DNA of 64,000 nucleotides, taken from NCBI RefSeq assembly GCF_024171885.1, contig NZ_JAMTCP010000002.1:353601-417600 (forward strand), given 5' to 3'. Made by a program: the position numbers and the translations under genes. The DNA is from Streptoalloteichus tenebrarius. Its GTDB lineage: Bacteria > Actinomycetota > Actinomycetes > Mycobacteriales > Pseudonocardiaceae. Shown here one piece after another: positions 51,646 through 64,000 of the stretch (positions within the stretch are counted from its first letter, which is position 1; the number at the start of each line of letters is the position of its first letter). The notes under the pieces are model-generated. The model saw nothing but the letters and a program-made list of their open reading frames with translations. It was not told where the DNA came from and did no database searches.

Positions 51646-53079
51646 GTGGGCGGCACCCCCGTGGGCGCGACCGGGCCACGCCGGCGGTTCTACCGACACC
51701 TGTACTTCTGGGTGCTCGTGGCGATCGCGCTGGGCGTGCTGGTCGGCATCGGGTTCCCGCGGCAGGCGGCGCAGATGAAGTGGCTCGCCGACCTGTTCGT
51801 GAACCTCGTCAAGATCGTCATCGCGCCGACCATCTTCTGCACGGTCGTCGTGGGCATCGCCGGACTGGGCAACCTCGCCAGGGCCGGTGGGCTCGCCCTG
51901 CGCACCATCGGCTACTTCACCGTCATGACCACCCTGGCGTTGGCCATCGGGCTCGTCGTGGTCAACGTGCTGCGGCCGGGCGAGGGGCTGGGCATCGCGG
52001 TCAACGAGAAGGCCGCGGCCGAGACGATCAAGAAGGCCGGCGAGGCGGAGGCCGGCGGGATCACCGGGTTCGTGCTCAGCCTCGTCCCGAAGTCGTTCCT
52101 CGGCGCGTTCACCGACAACCAGCTCATCCAGGTGCTCGTGCTCGCCGTGCTGGTGGCGGTGGCCGTCTCCGGCATGGGCGAGCGCGGCCGCAGGGTGGTC
52201 GAGGCGCTGGACACCACGGCCAAGGTCATGTTCGGCGTGATCAAGGTCGTGATGTACGCGGCGCCGGTGGGCGCGTTCGGCGGCATGGCGTTCACCGTCG
52301 GCAAGTACGGCAACGAGGTGCTCACCAAGCTCGCCTATCTCATGGGCGCGTTCTACCTGACCTGCCTGATCTTCGTGTTCGTCGTGCTCGGCGTGGTGTG
52401 CCGGCTGGTCGGGTTCAGCGTCGTGCGGTTCGTGCGCTTCCTCAAGGACGAGCTGCTGATCGTGCTCGGCACGTCCTCCAGCGAGTCCGTGCTGCCGCGC
52501 GTGCTGGTCAAGCTGGAGGCGGCGGGCGCCCAGAAGTCGGTGGTGGGACTGACCATCCCCACCGGCTACTCGTTCAACCTCGACGGCACCTGCATCTACC
52601 TGACGATGGGCGCGATCTTCATCGCCCAGGCCACCGGGCACGAGGTGGGGCTCGGCACCCAGCTCGGCCTGCTGCTGTTCATGCTGCTGTCCAGCAAGGG
52701 CGCGGCGGGGGTGACCGGCGCGGGCCTGGTGACGCTCGCGGCGTCGTTGCAGGCGTTCGGCGACACCATCCCGGTCGTCGGCATCGCCCTGATCATCGGC
52801 ATCGACCGGTTCATGTCCGAGGCCCGCGCCCTGACCAACCTGGTCGGCAACGGCGTGGCGACCATGGTCGTCGCCCGCTGGCAGGGAGCGCTGGACCTCG
52901 ACCGGCTGCGCGCGGTGCTGGAGCGGCCGGAACTGGTGGACGTCGACGCCCTGCTCAAGGCGGAGGAGCGGGCCGGCCGCGCCGACCAGGAGAGCGGGAC
53001 CGGTCCGGAGGGTGGCTCCGGGTCCGAGGGCGGATCCGGCCCGGCCGGGCGGGCCGCCGAGCCCGTGCCGGCGCGCTGA
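51646..53079 (+). CDS. dctA: C4-dicarboxylate:cation symporter (DctA/glutamate transporter family)
   Basis: A 477-residue secondary transporter of the DAACS family. It has N-terminal TM helices, the re-entrant loop serines in GTSSSESVLPRVL, TM7 PTGYSFNLDGTCIYLTMGAI, the second loop SSKGAAGVTGAGLVTL, and DRFMSEARALTNLVGNGVAT, closest to DctA-type carriers. GTG follows AGGAGGAG. The GTTGCGGCAAC palindrome at 51534-51544 could be an operator for the neighbouring response regulator. The last ~40 residues are a Gly/Ser/Glu-rich tail whose end is part of a 35-bp tandem repeat. Confidence 0.94.
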   Translation: MGGTPVGATGPRRRFYRHLYFWVLVAIALGVLVGIGFPRQAAQMKWLADLFVNLVKIVIAPTIFCTVVVGIAGLGNLARAGGLALRTIGYFTVMTTLALAIGLVVVNVLRPGEGLGIAVNEKAAAETIKKAGEAEAGGITGFVLSLVPKSFLGAFTDNQLIQVLVLAVLVAVAVSGMGERGRRVVEALDTTAKVMFGVIKVVMYAAPVGAFGGMAFTVGKYGNEVLTKLAYLMGAFYLTCLIFVFVVLGVVCRLVGFSVVRFVRFLKDELLIVLGTSSSESVLPRVLVKLEAAGAQKSVVGLTIPTGYSFNLDGTCIYLTMGAIFIAQATGHEVGLGTQLGLLLFMLLSSKGAAGVTGAGLVTLAASLQAFGDTIPVVGIALIIGIDRFMSEARALTNLVGNGVATMVVARWQGALDLDRLRAVLERPELVDVDALLKAEERAGRADQESGTGPEGGSGSEGGSGPAGRAAEPVPAR

Positions 53080-53160
53080 CGCCAGGTTCCGCCGAGCCCG
53101 TGTCGGCCCGCTGACGCCGGGCTCCGCCGAGCCCGTGTCGGCCCGCTGACGCCGGGCCGC
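53056..53160. repeat. 35-bp tandem repeat spanning the 3' end of dctA
   Basis: Three units begin with GCCGAGCCCGTG and each contains the CGCTGACGCC segment with the dctA stop. The first unit encodes the last eight codons and stop; the others repeat it downstream. The unit is not a multiple of three. Confidence 0.9.
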
Positions 53161-53167
53161 CCCCGCC

Positions 53168-53210
53168 GAGGGCGGGATCGCCATCCCTGGGGGACGGCGA
53201 TCCCGCCCTC
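53168..53210 (+). terminator. Terminator of dctA
   Basis: GAGGGCGGGATCGCC and GGCGATCCCGCCCTC form a perfect 15-bp stem with a 13-nt loop, followed by TCCTCGT. Confidence 0.85.
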
Positions 53211-53250
53211 TCCTCGTGGGAGCCTCCGCATGATCGCCCGGCCATCGCCG

Positions 53251-53390
53251 CGACACAGTCTCTTGTCCACTACAGAGTTCAGTATTGGGGGAACCCCCAT
53301 CTCAAACATCTCACGGAGGTCCGACAAAAACGGGAGATTCGGTGTCACCGGTGCGAGTGAAAAACCACGACGCCCTCATCGTGTGATCGC
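53251..53390 (+). repeat. Dispersed repeat, copy E (diverged subtype)
   Basis: It starts with CGACACAGTC. The core is CAGAGTTCAGTATTGGGGGA, then ACCCCCATCTCAAACATCTC and ACGGAGGTCCGACA. TGGGGG/CCCCCA can pair. GTGTGATCGC closes it, at about the same distance as GGGTGATC in copies A and D. It is more AT-rich than the other copies except F. Confidence 0.7.
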
Positions 53391-53534
53391 TCTCCAGCGA
53401 TGGAGGGGTTGCCTCCCGCTTCGCGGGACGGCCCGTCCTCCTCGATTTCCCTTACCGATCAGCGGTGCTTCCGAGTTAGGTGAAGCTGCCCGGATAGCCC
53501 CCAAGTTCCAGGTCAGCGACCTGAGACCCTGGGT

Positions 53535-53630
53535 CGACACAGTCTTTCGATATACACAGGGTTTAGTTATGGGGAACCCCCCACTTCAAACGTCTCATGG
53601 GGCACTGACAGAAACGGGAGGTGCGGGGTC
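53535..53630 (+). repeat. Dispersed repeat, copy F (diverged subtype)
   Basis: It also starts with CGACACAGTC. The core is CAGGGTTTAGTTATGGGGAA, then CCCCCCACTTCAAACGTCTC, ATGGGGCACTGACAGAAACG and GGAGGTGCGG. E and F share extra 5' and 3' sequence not found in A-D, so they form a local pair. The DNA between them (53391-53534) contains no gene. Confidence 0.7.
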
Positions 53631-53715
53631 GCCCGACTGAGTGGAGGTTGGGAAAGACGCCCGGTAGAGGTCGCCCCCTCAGGCGCATCACCAAGCGGCG
53701 TTGTCGGTGTGACTG

Positions 53716-54504
53716 TCAGCGGACGGGGGCGACGACCGGAGTGCCGTCGGGCGTGGTGAGGATCGTGACCCGCGCCGAGTAGCGGGCGGCCAACAGGTCT
53801 GCGGTGAGCACCTCGACGGGGGGACCGGCCGCGACCACCGCGCCGCGGTCGACCAGGACCAGCTCGTCGGCGTACTGGGCGGCCAACGTGAGGTCGTGCA
53901 GCGTGCTCACCACGGTCGTGCCGTCCGCCCGGCGCAGCTCGTCGACGAGGTCGAGCAGGGCTTGGGCGTGACCGATGTCCAGCCCCGTCGTCGGCTCGTC
54001 GAGCAGCAGGAGGTCGGCCCGCTGCGCGAGCGCTCGGGCCAGCACCGCGCGTTGCCGCTCGCCCCCGGACAGCGTGCGCAGCGGCCGGTGCGCCAGGTCG
54101 GCCAGGTCCAGGCGGGCCAGGGCGTCGGCGACGATCTCCAGGTCCGCGCGGCTCTCCCTGGCCAGCGGCCCCAGGTGGGGCGTGCGCCCGAACAGCACGT
54201 AGTCGGTGACGGTGATGCCCTCGGGCAGCTCAGGGGTCTGCGGCGCGTAGCCGACCGCCCTGGCCCGCGCCGCGCGCCCCATCGCGCCGAGCGGCCGGCC
54301 GGCCAGCAGGACCTCGCCGGTGTGGTCCACCAGCCCGGCCGCGGCCTTGAGCAGGGTCGACTTCCCCGCCCCGTTCGGGCCGATCACCGCGACCCACGCG
54401 CCGCACGGCACCGTCACGTCGACGTCCCGCACGACCCACCGGCCCCGGTAGCCCGCGCTGACGCCCCGGAGCTGGAGGGCGGGAGCGCCCTCGGAGCCGG
54501 TCAT
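53716..54504 (-). CDS. btuD: Vitamin B12 ABC importer ATP-binding protein (BtuD-like)
   Basis: A 262-residue FecCD/BtuCD-type ATPase with Walker A GPNGAGKST (42-50), Q-loop GYAPQTPELPEG, signature TLSGGERQRAVLARALAQ, Walker B LLLLDEPTTGLD and switch STLHDLTLA. It overlaps the permease gene by 4 bp (ATGA). Sequence alone cannot separate siderophore from cobalamin importers; the riboswitch upstream of the operon favours B12. Confidence 0.9.
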   Translation of the reverse strand: MTGSEGAPALQLRGVSAGYRGRWVVRDVDVTVPCGAWVAVIGPNGAGKSTLLKAAAGLVDHTGEVLLAGRPLGAMGRAARARAVGYAPQTPELPEGITVTDYVLFGRTPHLGPLARESRADLEIVADALARLDLADLAHRPLRTLSGGERQRAVLARALAQRADLLLLDEPTTGLDIGHAQALLDLVDELRRADGTTVVSTLHDLTLAAQYADELVLVDRGAVVAAGPPVEVLTADLLAARYSARVTILTTPDGTPVVAPVR

Positions 54505-55577
54505 CGCGCGCGTCCCCTCGCCCTGCGCAGCACCAGCGCGAAGAACGGCGCGCCGGCGAACGCGGTGACCACCCCGACCGGAAGCTCGGCCGGCGCGAGC
54601 ACGGTCCTGGCGACCGTGTCGGCCAGCACGAGGAACCCGGCGCCACCGAGCAGCGACAACGGCAGCACGACCCGGTAGCTCGCGGCCGTGGTCAGCCGCA
54701 CCAGGTGCGGCACGACGATGCCGACGAACCCGATCAGCCCGCTCACCGCGACCGCCGCCGCCGTGGCCAGCGACGCCGCCGCCAGCACCACGACCCGGAC
54801 GACGGCGGGGCGCACGCCCAACGCGCCGGCCTCCTCGTCGCCCAGGCCGAGCAGGTCCAGCAGGCGGCCGGACAGGCACAGCACCACCGCCGCCACCGCG
54901 AGGTAGGGCAGCACGACGAGCACCTCGTCCCACCCGGTCGTGCCCAGCCCGCCGAGCATCCACGTGTAGACCTCGCGCAGGGTCTCGCTGCGCAACTGCT
55001 GGACGAACGTCTGGACCGCCGTGAGGAACGCGCTCACCGCGACGCCGGCCAGCACCAGCGTCGCCGTGCCGTTGCCGGCGGAGCGGCCCAGCGCCCAGCT
55101 CAGCGCGACACCCCCGACCGCGCCGACGAACGCGGCCAGCGGCACCGGGCCGAGCGCGCCGTGGCCGGCCCCCGGGGCGGCCACCATGACCAGGGTCGCC
55201 GCCAGGCCCGCCCCGGCCGCCGCGCCGAGCAGGTACGGGTCGGCGAGCGGATTGCGGAACACGCCCTGGTAGGCCGCGCCCGACCCGGCCAGCGCCGCCC
55301 CGACCAGGGCGGCGAGCACGACCCGGGGCACCCGCAGTTGCCACAGGATCGCCGCCTCGCGCTCGGACAGCGGGGAGGTGCCCCCGGTGAGCTGCGCGAC
55401 CACCTCGGCGAGCACCCGGCGCCAGCCGAGGTCGATGGCGCCGAGCAGCACCGAGAGGGCGACGGCGGCGGCGAGGAGCAGGACGGTCAGCGCCACGTGG
55501 CGGGCCGCCAGGCGGGTGGCCCTGGGCAGCGGGCGCGCGCCCGTCGGGCCGGCGGGTGTCTGGGTGGACGTCGTCAT
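54501..55577 (-). CDS. btuC: Vitamin B12 ABC importer permease (BtuC-like, FecCD family)
   Basis: A 358-residue membrane protein with about ten helices, including VALTVLLLAAAVALSVLLGA. The family motif LWQLRVPRVVLAALVGAALA, then GAAYQGVFRNPLADPYLLG, is typical, with the coupling region GALGVRPAVVRVVVLAA and VSGLIGFVGIVVPHLVRL. It functions as a homodimer, so a single permease gene is expected. Confidence 0.92.
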   Translation of the reverse strand: MTTSTQTPAGPTGARPLPRATRLAARHVALTVLLLAAAVALSVLLGAIDLGWRRVLAEVVAQLTGGTSPLSEREAAILWQLRVPRVVLAALVGAALAGSGAAYQGVFRNPLADPYLLGAAAGAGLAATLVMVAAPGAGHGALGPVPLAAFVGAVGGVALSWALGRSAGNGTATLVLAGVAVSAFLTAVQTFVQQLRSETLREVYTWMLGGLGTTGWDEVLVVLPYLAVAAVVLCLSGRLLDLLGLGDEEAGALGVRPAVVRVVVLAAASLATAAAVAVSGLIGFVGIVVPHLVRLTTAASYRVVLPLSLLGGAGFLVLADTVARTVLAPAELPVGVVTAFAGAPFFALVLRRARGRAR

Positions 55578-55640
55578 CGCTGGTGGCCGCTCGCCGGCGG
55601 GGTGGGGGGCGACCTACCCCTCACCCCGCCGGCCGGTGGC

Positions 55641-56612
55641 CTACTTCCCGGCCTTGGCGACCGCCGCGCCGACCTGGCGGACCAGCTCGACGACGCGCGG
55701 GCCCCAGCGGGAGGCGGTGTCGGGGTCCAGCGACACGACGTTGCCGCCGCGCACGGCGGCCAGGTCCTGCCAGCCCGGCCGGGCGGCCACGGCCTGCGGG
55801 GTCTCCATGTCGGCCAGGAAGATCAGGTCCGGGTTGGCGTTGACCACGTGCTCTGCGGAGAGCTGCGGGTAGTCGCCGGAGGCGGAGTTGGCGGCGTCGG
55901 CGATGTTGCGCAGGCCGAACAGGTTGTAGACCTGCCCGATGAAGGTCCTCGACGTCGCCGAGAACAGCTTGCTGTCCAGCTCGTGGTAGTAGCTGAGCTG
56001 CCGGTTCGGCCTCGGGGTGTCCTTGACGACCTTCTCGACGTCCGCGCGCGTCCGCTGGGCGACGTCGGCGCCCTCCGCCGCGTGCCCCGTGGCCCTGCCG
56101 AGCGCCTTGAGCTGCTCGTACGTCCCGTCGAGGGTGCTCGCGGCCGGCAGCAGCAGCACCGGCACCTTCACCGCGGCCAGGCCGGCCACCAGGTTGTTGC
56201 GGTCGTCGGAGGCCACCACCAGGTCGGGGTTGTGCCCGGCGACGGCCTCGACGTTCGGGTTGAAGCCGGACAGCTCGGTCCTGGGCGCGTCGGCGGGGTG
56301 GTTGGACAGCTTGTCCACGGCGACGACCTGCCTGCCGGCGCCGACCGCGAACAGCATCTCCGTGGCGGTGGGGCTCAGCGAGACGATGCGCTGCGGCTTC
56401 TTCTCCAGCCGGACGGGCTTGCCGCCGGCCACGGACACCTCGACCGGGAACGCGCCGGCGGAGGTGGTGGCGGAGCCGGTGGCGTTGGGGTCGGCCGCCT
56501 GCTCCCGGTTGGCGCAGGCGGTCAGCCCGACCAGGGTGAGCAGGGCGACGACGCCGGCGACGAGCCGACGGCCGCGCGCGCGGCGCCCGGGACGGGGGGA
56601 GTGGCCGGTCAT
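55641..56612 (-). CDS. btuF: Vitamin B12-binding lipoprotein (BtuF-like)
   Basis: A 323-residue periplasmic-binding lipoprotein. The signal RRLVAGVVALLTLVGLTAC ends in a lipobox cysteine. Then PQRIVSLSPTATEMLFAVGA, VAGHNPDLVVASDDRN and HVVNANPDLIFLADME, the class III binding-protein pattern of BtuF/FhuD. ATG 56612 is preceded by GAGGAA. The earlier frame extension would enter the riboswitch leader. First gene of the importer operon. Confidence 0.92.
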   Translation of the reverse strand: MTGHSPRPGRRARGRRLVAGVVALLTLVGLTACANREQAADPNATGSATTSAGAFPVEVSVAGGKPVRLEKKPQRIVSLSPTATEMLFAVGAGRQVVAVDKLSNHPADAPRTELSGFNPNVEAVAGHNPDLVVASDDRNNLVAGLAAVKVPVLLLPAASTLDGTYEQLKALGRATGHAAEGADVAQRTRADVEKVVKDTPRPNRQLSYYHELDSKLFSATSRTFIGQVYNLFGLRNIADAANSASGDYPQLSAEHVVNANPDLIFLADMETPQAVAARPGWQDLAAVRGGNVVSLDPDTASRWGPRVVELVRQVGAAVAKAGK

Positions 56613-56689
56613 GGTTCCTCGATGGTGGGTCGGCGGGCGGGGCGCTGGCCCGCGCGGACGAGGCGGCGGACACCACACCCCTGCTCCGG

Positions 56690-56870
56690 GAGCGGTTCGG
56701 TGTCGGCGCTCGGGCAGGCGACCTGGCTCGGGCGACGCGCGGGGCGGCCCTCACAGTTGCGGGACAGCGCCGGACTCGCACCGGCTTCGCTGCCGCGACA
56801 CGCCGCCGACCAGGGCCGGAGTGCTCGCCTCCCCCCGCTGGCCGGCGGGGGAACGCTATCAGGGCGTAGG
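56690..56870 (-). promoter_or_regulatory. Cobalamin (AdoCbl) riboswitch
   Basis: Read on the - strand, the conserved core GAAGCCGGTGCGAGTCCGGC (about 56769-56788), the CCCGCAACTGTGA segment (56751-56763) and a B12 box AGCCAGGTCGCCTGCC (56713-56728) occur in the canonical order. Downstream, a possible expression platform around CGGGAGC/GCTCCCG precedes btuF by ~80 nt. Ligand binding normally shuts off the importer when B12 is plentiful. Confidence 0.92.
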
Positions 56871-57015
56871 GTGGTCGAGGGCACGCCGCCGCCGCTCGGA
56901 CCCTCGGTCCGCGGCGGGGCGTGTGTCGGGTGCCCTGTCGGTCGCGTCGCTCGAATCGTTACACCCGCATGGTGAGGATCACTCATGAAGGGGTGATTTG
57001 GCGTTTCGCGGCTGT

Positions 57016-57055
57016 TACAGTCGCCGCAACATCGCCCGCGATCGTCGTCGCGGGC
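57016..57055 (+). promoter_or_regulatory. gltB promoter -10 and leader hairpin
   Basis: TACAGT (57016-57021) is a good -10 box. Close after the expected start, GCCCGCGA...TCGCGGGC (57034-57055) forms an 8-bp stem followed by CTTTCCTT, like a weak terminator. A second hairpin GCTCCGCTC/GAGCGGAGC (57101-57122) lies 12 bp before the ribosome site. Leader-based control of gltB is possible but unproven. The rest of the gap from 56871 holds nothing I can support. Confidence 0.45.
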
Positions 57056-57147
57056 CTTTCCTTGCGGGCCATCGTCGTCCCGTCCACCCCCACCCATGGA
57101 GCTCCGCTCCGGTGAGCGGAGCCCGAGGACGACGAAGGAGGTCTGCC

Positions 57148-61744
<4,597 letters not shown>

Positions 61745-61752
<8 letters not shown>

Positions 61753-63250
61753 CCCGTACGGTTTCCTCAAGCACGCCAGGGCCGAGGGCGCCAAGCGCCC
61801 GGTCGCCGAGCGGATCGCCGACTGGGGCGAGGTCTCCGCGGAGCTGCCCCGCGAGGAGCGCGACCAGCAGGTGCGCACCCAGGCCACCCGCTGCATGGAC
61901 TGCGGAATCCCGTTCTGCCACTCGGGAAGCGCGGGATGCCCGCTGGGCAACCTGATCCCGGAGTGGAACGACCTCGTCCGACGTGGACAGTGGGAGGCGG
62001 CCAGCGAACGGCTGCACGCGACCAACAACTTCCCGGAGTTCACCGGGCGGTTGTGCCCCGCGCCGTGCGAGTCGGCCTGCGTGCTGGCGATCTCCCCGTT
62101 GGCCGGCGGCGCGGTCACCATCAAGCGGGTCGAGCAGACCATCGCCGACACCGCGTGGGAGGAGGGCACGGTCCGGCCGAGGGCGGCCGCCGTCTCCTCC
62201 GGCCGGCGGGTCGCCGTCGTCGGCTCCGGCCCGGCGGGCCTCGCCGCGGCGCAGCAGCTCACCAGGGCGGGCCACGACGTCACCGTGTTCGAGCGGGACG
62301 ACCGGCTCGGCGGCCTGCTCCGCTACGGCATCCCGGAGTTCAAGCTGGAGAAGTCGGTGCTGGACCGCCGGCTCGCCCAGATGCGGGCCGAGGGCACGCG
62401 GTTCGTCACCAACTGCGAGGTCGGCGTCGACCTGACCGTCGAGGAGCTGCGGGCCGGCTTCGACGCCGTCGTGCTCGCCGTCGGCGCGCTGCGCGGCAGG
62501 GACGACCGCGTGGTCCCCGGCCGGGAGCTGACCGGCGTGCACCTCGCGATGGAGCACCTGGTGCCGGCCAACCGGTTCTGCGAGGGCGACGGTGAGCCCG
62601 CCATCAGCGCCGCCGGCAAGCACGTCGTCATCATCGGCGGTGGGGACACCGCCGCGGACTGCCTGGGCACCGCCCACCGGCAGGGCGCGGCGAGCGTCGT
62701 CCAGCTCGACCAGTACCCCGAGCCCCCGCACGTCAGGGACGACGCGGTGTCGCCGTGGCCGGTGTGGCCGCTGGTGCTGCGCAGCTACCCCGCGCACGAC
62801 GAGGGCGGCGAGCGGAAGTTCGCCGTGGCCGTGGAACGGTTCGTCGGCGACGACGCCGGACACGTGCGCGCCGTGCACCTGCGGAAGGTGCGGGTGGAGA
62901 AGGACGCCGAGGGGCGCCGCCAGGTCATCCCGGTCTCGGACGAGGTCGAGGAGCTGCCCTGCGACCTGGCGCTGCTCGCCATCGGCTTCGAGGGCGTGGA
63001 GCCGATGGCCTTGTTGGACGGGCTGGACATCCAGCTCAGCCGGCGCGGCACCATCTCCTGCGGCGCCGACTGGCAGACCACCGCTCCCGGCGTCTTCGTC
63101 TGCGGCGACGCGCATCGCGGCGCCTCGTTGGTCGTGTGGGCCATCGCCGAGGGCCGGTCCGTGGCGCACGCCGTGGACAGCTTCCTCACCGGCTCGTCGG
63201 ATCTGCCGGCCCCGGTTCACCCCACCGCTTTGCCGCTTTCCGTTCGCTGA
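61745..63250 (+). CDS. gltD: Glutamate synthase small subunit (GltD)
   Basis: A 501-residue flavoprotein feeding NADPH electrons to GltB. The N-terminal iron-sulfur cysteines are in [25 protein letters not shown] and [11 protein letters not shown]. The FAD motif is [15 protein letters not shown], the NADPH motif [17 protein letters not shown], and [19 protein letters not shown] is at the end. GTG overlaps the gltB stop region. Confidence 0.97.
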
Positions 63251-63261
63251 CACCTTTTCCT

Positions 63262-63299
63262 GACGCGCCCCGCCGGTTCCCCAACCGGCGGGGCGCGTC
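63262..63299 (+). terminator. Terminator of gltBD
   Basis: GACGCGCCCCGCCGGTT and AACCGGCGGGGCGCGTC form a perfect 17-bp stem with a CCCC loop, 11 bp after the gltD stop. Confidence 0.85.
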
Positions 63300-63405
63300 C
63301 GTGTGCGCTACTCCTTGTGGTCCATCTCGCCACGAAACGTCACATTCGCGGCTGCCCCCTGTGCGAGACTGCCCTGCGGATCTTGTGTGTACGAGGGGAC
63401 AAGTC

Positions 63406-63816
63406 ATGTCAGAGAGCTTCCTGGACCGGATCTCGTTCACCGCCGGTCTGCCCGTGATGGGTGCCGTGGGTGAGGCGGTCGCGGGTGGAGCGGTGGTCGC
63501 GGGCGGCGGCAAGTTCAGCGTGGACCCGGAGCACGCCCAGCAGCTCATCGACGATCTCAGGGCGGTCCTGAAGGAGTTGGCTGCGATCAACGAGCAGGCG
63601 AGGAGGCTTGCCACTGTGGACCCGCCAGCCGAGGACCCACACAGTCGGCGAGCCGCGCAGGAGATCAGCAAGGTCGCGGTGGGCAAGGATGGCTGCCATT
63701 ACGAGGCGAACCTGGCCTACCAGAAAGCGATCAAGGCGACGATCGCCAGTCTGGAGGCGTCGTTGAAGGCCTACCGTGAGGCGGAGCAGGCCAACATCAT
63801 GCGGCAGAGGGGTTGA
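63406..63816 (+). CDS. Helical hypothetical protein next to a lipoprotein gene
   Basis: A 136-residue protein with a Gly/Ala-rich N-terminus (LPVMGAVGEAVAGGAVVAGG) and two long amphipathic helices (DPEHAQQLIDDLRAVLKEL and AYQKAIKATIASLEASLKAY), reminiscent of WXG100/ESX-type helical hairpins but without a WXG motif. Proteins like this precede lipoproteins of the DUF3558 kind in many Pseudonocardiales, as I recall. ATG has GAGGGGA upstream. The only cysteine is C97 region (KDGCHYE). Confidence 0.75.
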   Translation: MSESFLDRISFTAGLPVMGAVGEAVAGGAVVAGGGKFSVDPEHAQQLIDDLRAVLKELAAINEQARRLATVDPPAEDPHSRRAAQEISKVAVGKDGCHYEANLAYQKAIKATIASLEASLKAYREAEQANIMRQRG

Positions 63817-63818
63817 GT

Positions 63819-64000
63819 GTGCGGCGGGTTGTTGTGTCGGCGGTGGCGGGTTCTGCTTTGGTGGCCCTGGTTGCTGGCTGTTCGTCGAGTGTGGCGGGTC
63901 AGCCGAGTGCTTCGGGTGGTGGTTCGGGTTCGTCGGTGTCGGGTGGGTCTGGGAAGGAGCGGTTGTCGCCGCCGTTGGAGCAGCCGGTGCTGGATCTCAA
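63819..64000 (+). CDS. Lipoprotein, DUF3558-like, cut by the window edge
   Basis: The first 60 codons are present: VRRVVVSAVAGSALVALVAG, then a lipobox cysteine (VAGCSS) and a Ser/Gly linker (GGGSGSSVSGGSG) ending PPLEQPVLDL at the edge. The arrangement and PPL(x)QP stretch fit secreted DUF3558 lipoproteins of Pseudonocardiales. GTG starts 2 bp after the previous stop. Unlike its neighbours it uses many T-ending codons (GGT, GTT, GCT), which may reflect weaker codon selection. Confidence 0.65.
   Translation, partial: MRRVVVSAVAGSALVALVAGCSSSVAGQPSASGGGSGSSVSGGSGKERLSPPLEQPVLDL

Noticed and set aside
56940..57010. GlnR box upstream of gltB
   Set aside because: A single GTTAC is present but the paired GAAAC half-site and spacing are missing.

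Overview
The window reads as a chromosomal segment of a high-GC actinobacterium, most likely of the order Pseudonocardiales (Saccharothrix/Lentzea/Actinosynnema-like). The reasons are a strong G/C bias at third codon positions, frequent GTG starts, many 1-8 bp gene overlaps, TAnnnT -10 boxes placed 6-8 nt before start codons (leaderless mRNAs), and a gene order matching the mycobacterial dnaE1 - bio - nad - his - trp - lgt backbone. The genus is inference.

Layout. 1-5.3 kb: the tail of an unknown gene, a proline-rich regulator-like protein (-), and dnaE. 5.5-7.6 kb: a cytochrome P450 behind a perfect palindrome, and a membrane protein. 7.7-12.9 kb: biotin genes bioA, bioD, bioB, the bioB auxiliary protein gene bsaP and a DUF2567-like membrane protein, with a glutaredoxin (-) and a structured 750-bp gap where bioF might be expected. 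13.4-19.2 kb: a DinB-like protein, a Lon-substrate-binding-domain protein (-), and nrtR(-)/nadABC(+) diverging around a 23-bp palindrome. 19.8-27.8 kb: a nitrilase-family amidase (-) and a GntR regulator diverging around a palindrome, then a complete Opp/Nik-type ABC importer and a class V aminotransferase. 28.6-29.9 kb: a secreted M14 carboxypeptidase (-). 30.2-38.7 kb: hisD-hisC-hisB-small membrane protein, then a frameshifted kptA and soxR on the other strand, then hisH, hisA, hisF-membrane protein-hisI, followed by initiator tRNA-fMet. 38.9-46.4 kb: a TetR regulator (-), then trpE, two membrane proteins, a 51-codon candidate small gene, trpC, trpB, trpA. 46.6-53.1 kb: lgt, a two-component system, an orphan TAXI lipoprotein (-) and a DctA-type transporter. 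53.7-56.9 kb: a vitamin B12 importer (btuF-btuC-btuD, -) under a cobalamin riboswitch. 57.1-63.3 kb: gltB-gltD. The right edge holds a helical protein and the start of a lipoprotein gene.

Most genes are biosynthetic housekeeping: biotin, NAD, histidine, tryptophan and glutamate. hisA is probably the bifunctional priA, because trpF is absent from an otherwise complete trp set. The nad genes probably answer to NrtR, the B12 importer to its riboswitch, and the dicarboxylate transporter to the adjacent two-component system, perhaps with the TAXI lipoprotein as its sensor.

The unexpected content is mostly between genes. A dispersed repeat with a GGGGGACCCCCC-like core occurs six times, always in the same orientation, including a 193-bp direct duplication. 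Two gaps share an element made of DnaA boxes, a TAGGCT -10 and a C/G hairpin at nearly constant spacing, which could be paralogous small-RNA loci. The word CCACTGTGGA is over-represented and forces rare codons inside genes. Short tandem repeats of 14, 15, 17 and 35 bp are unusually common. kptA is split by a one-base frameshift.
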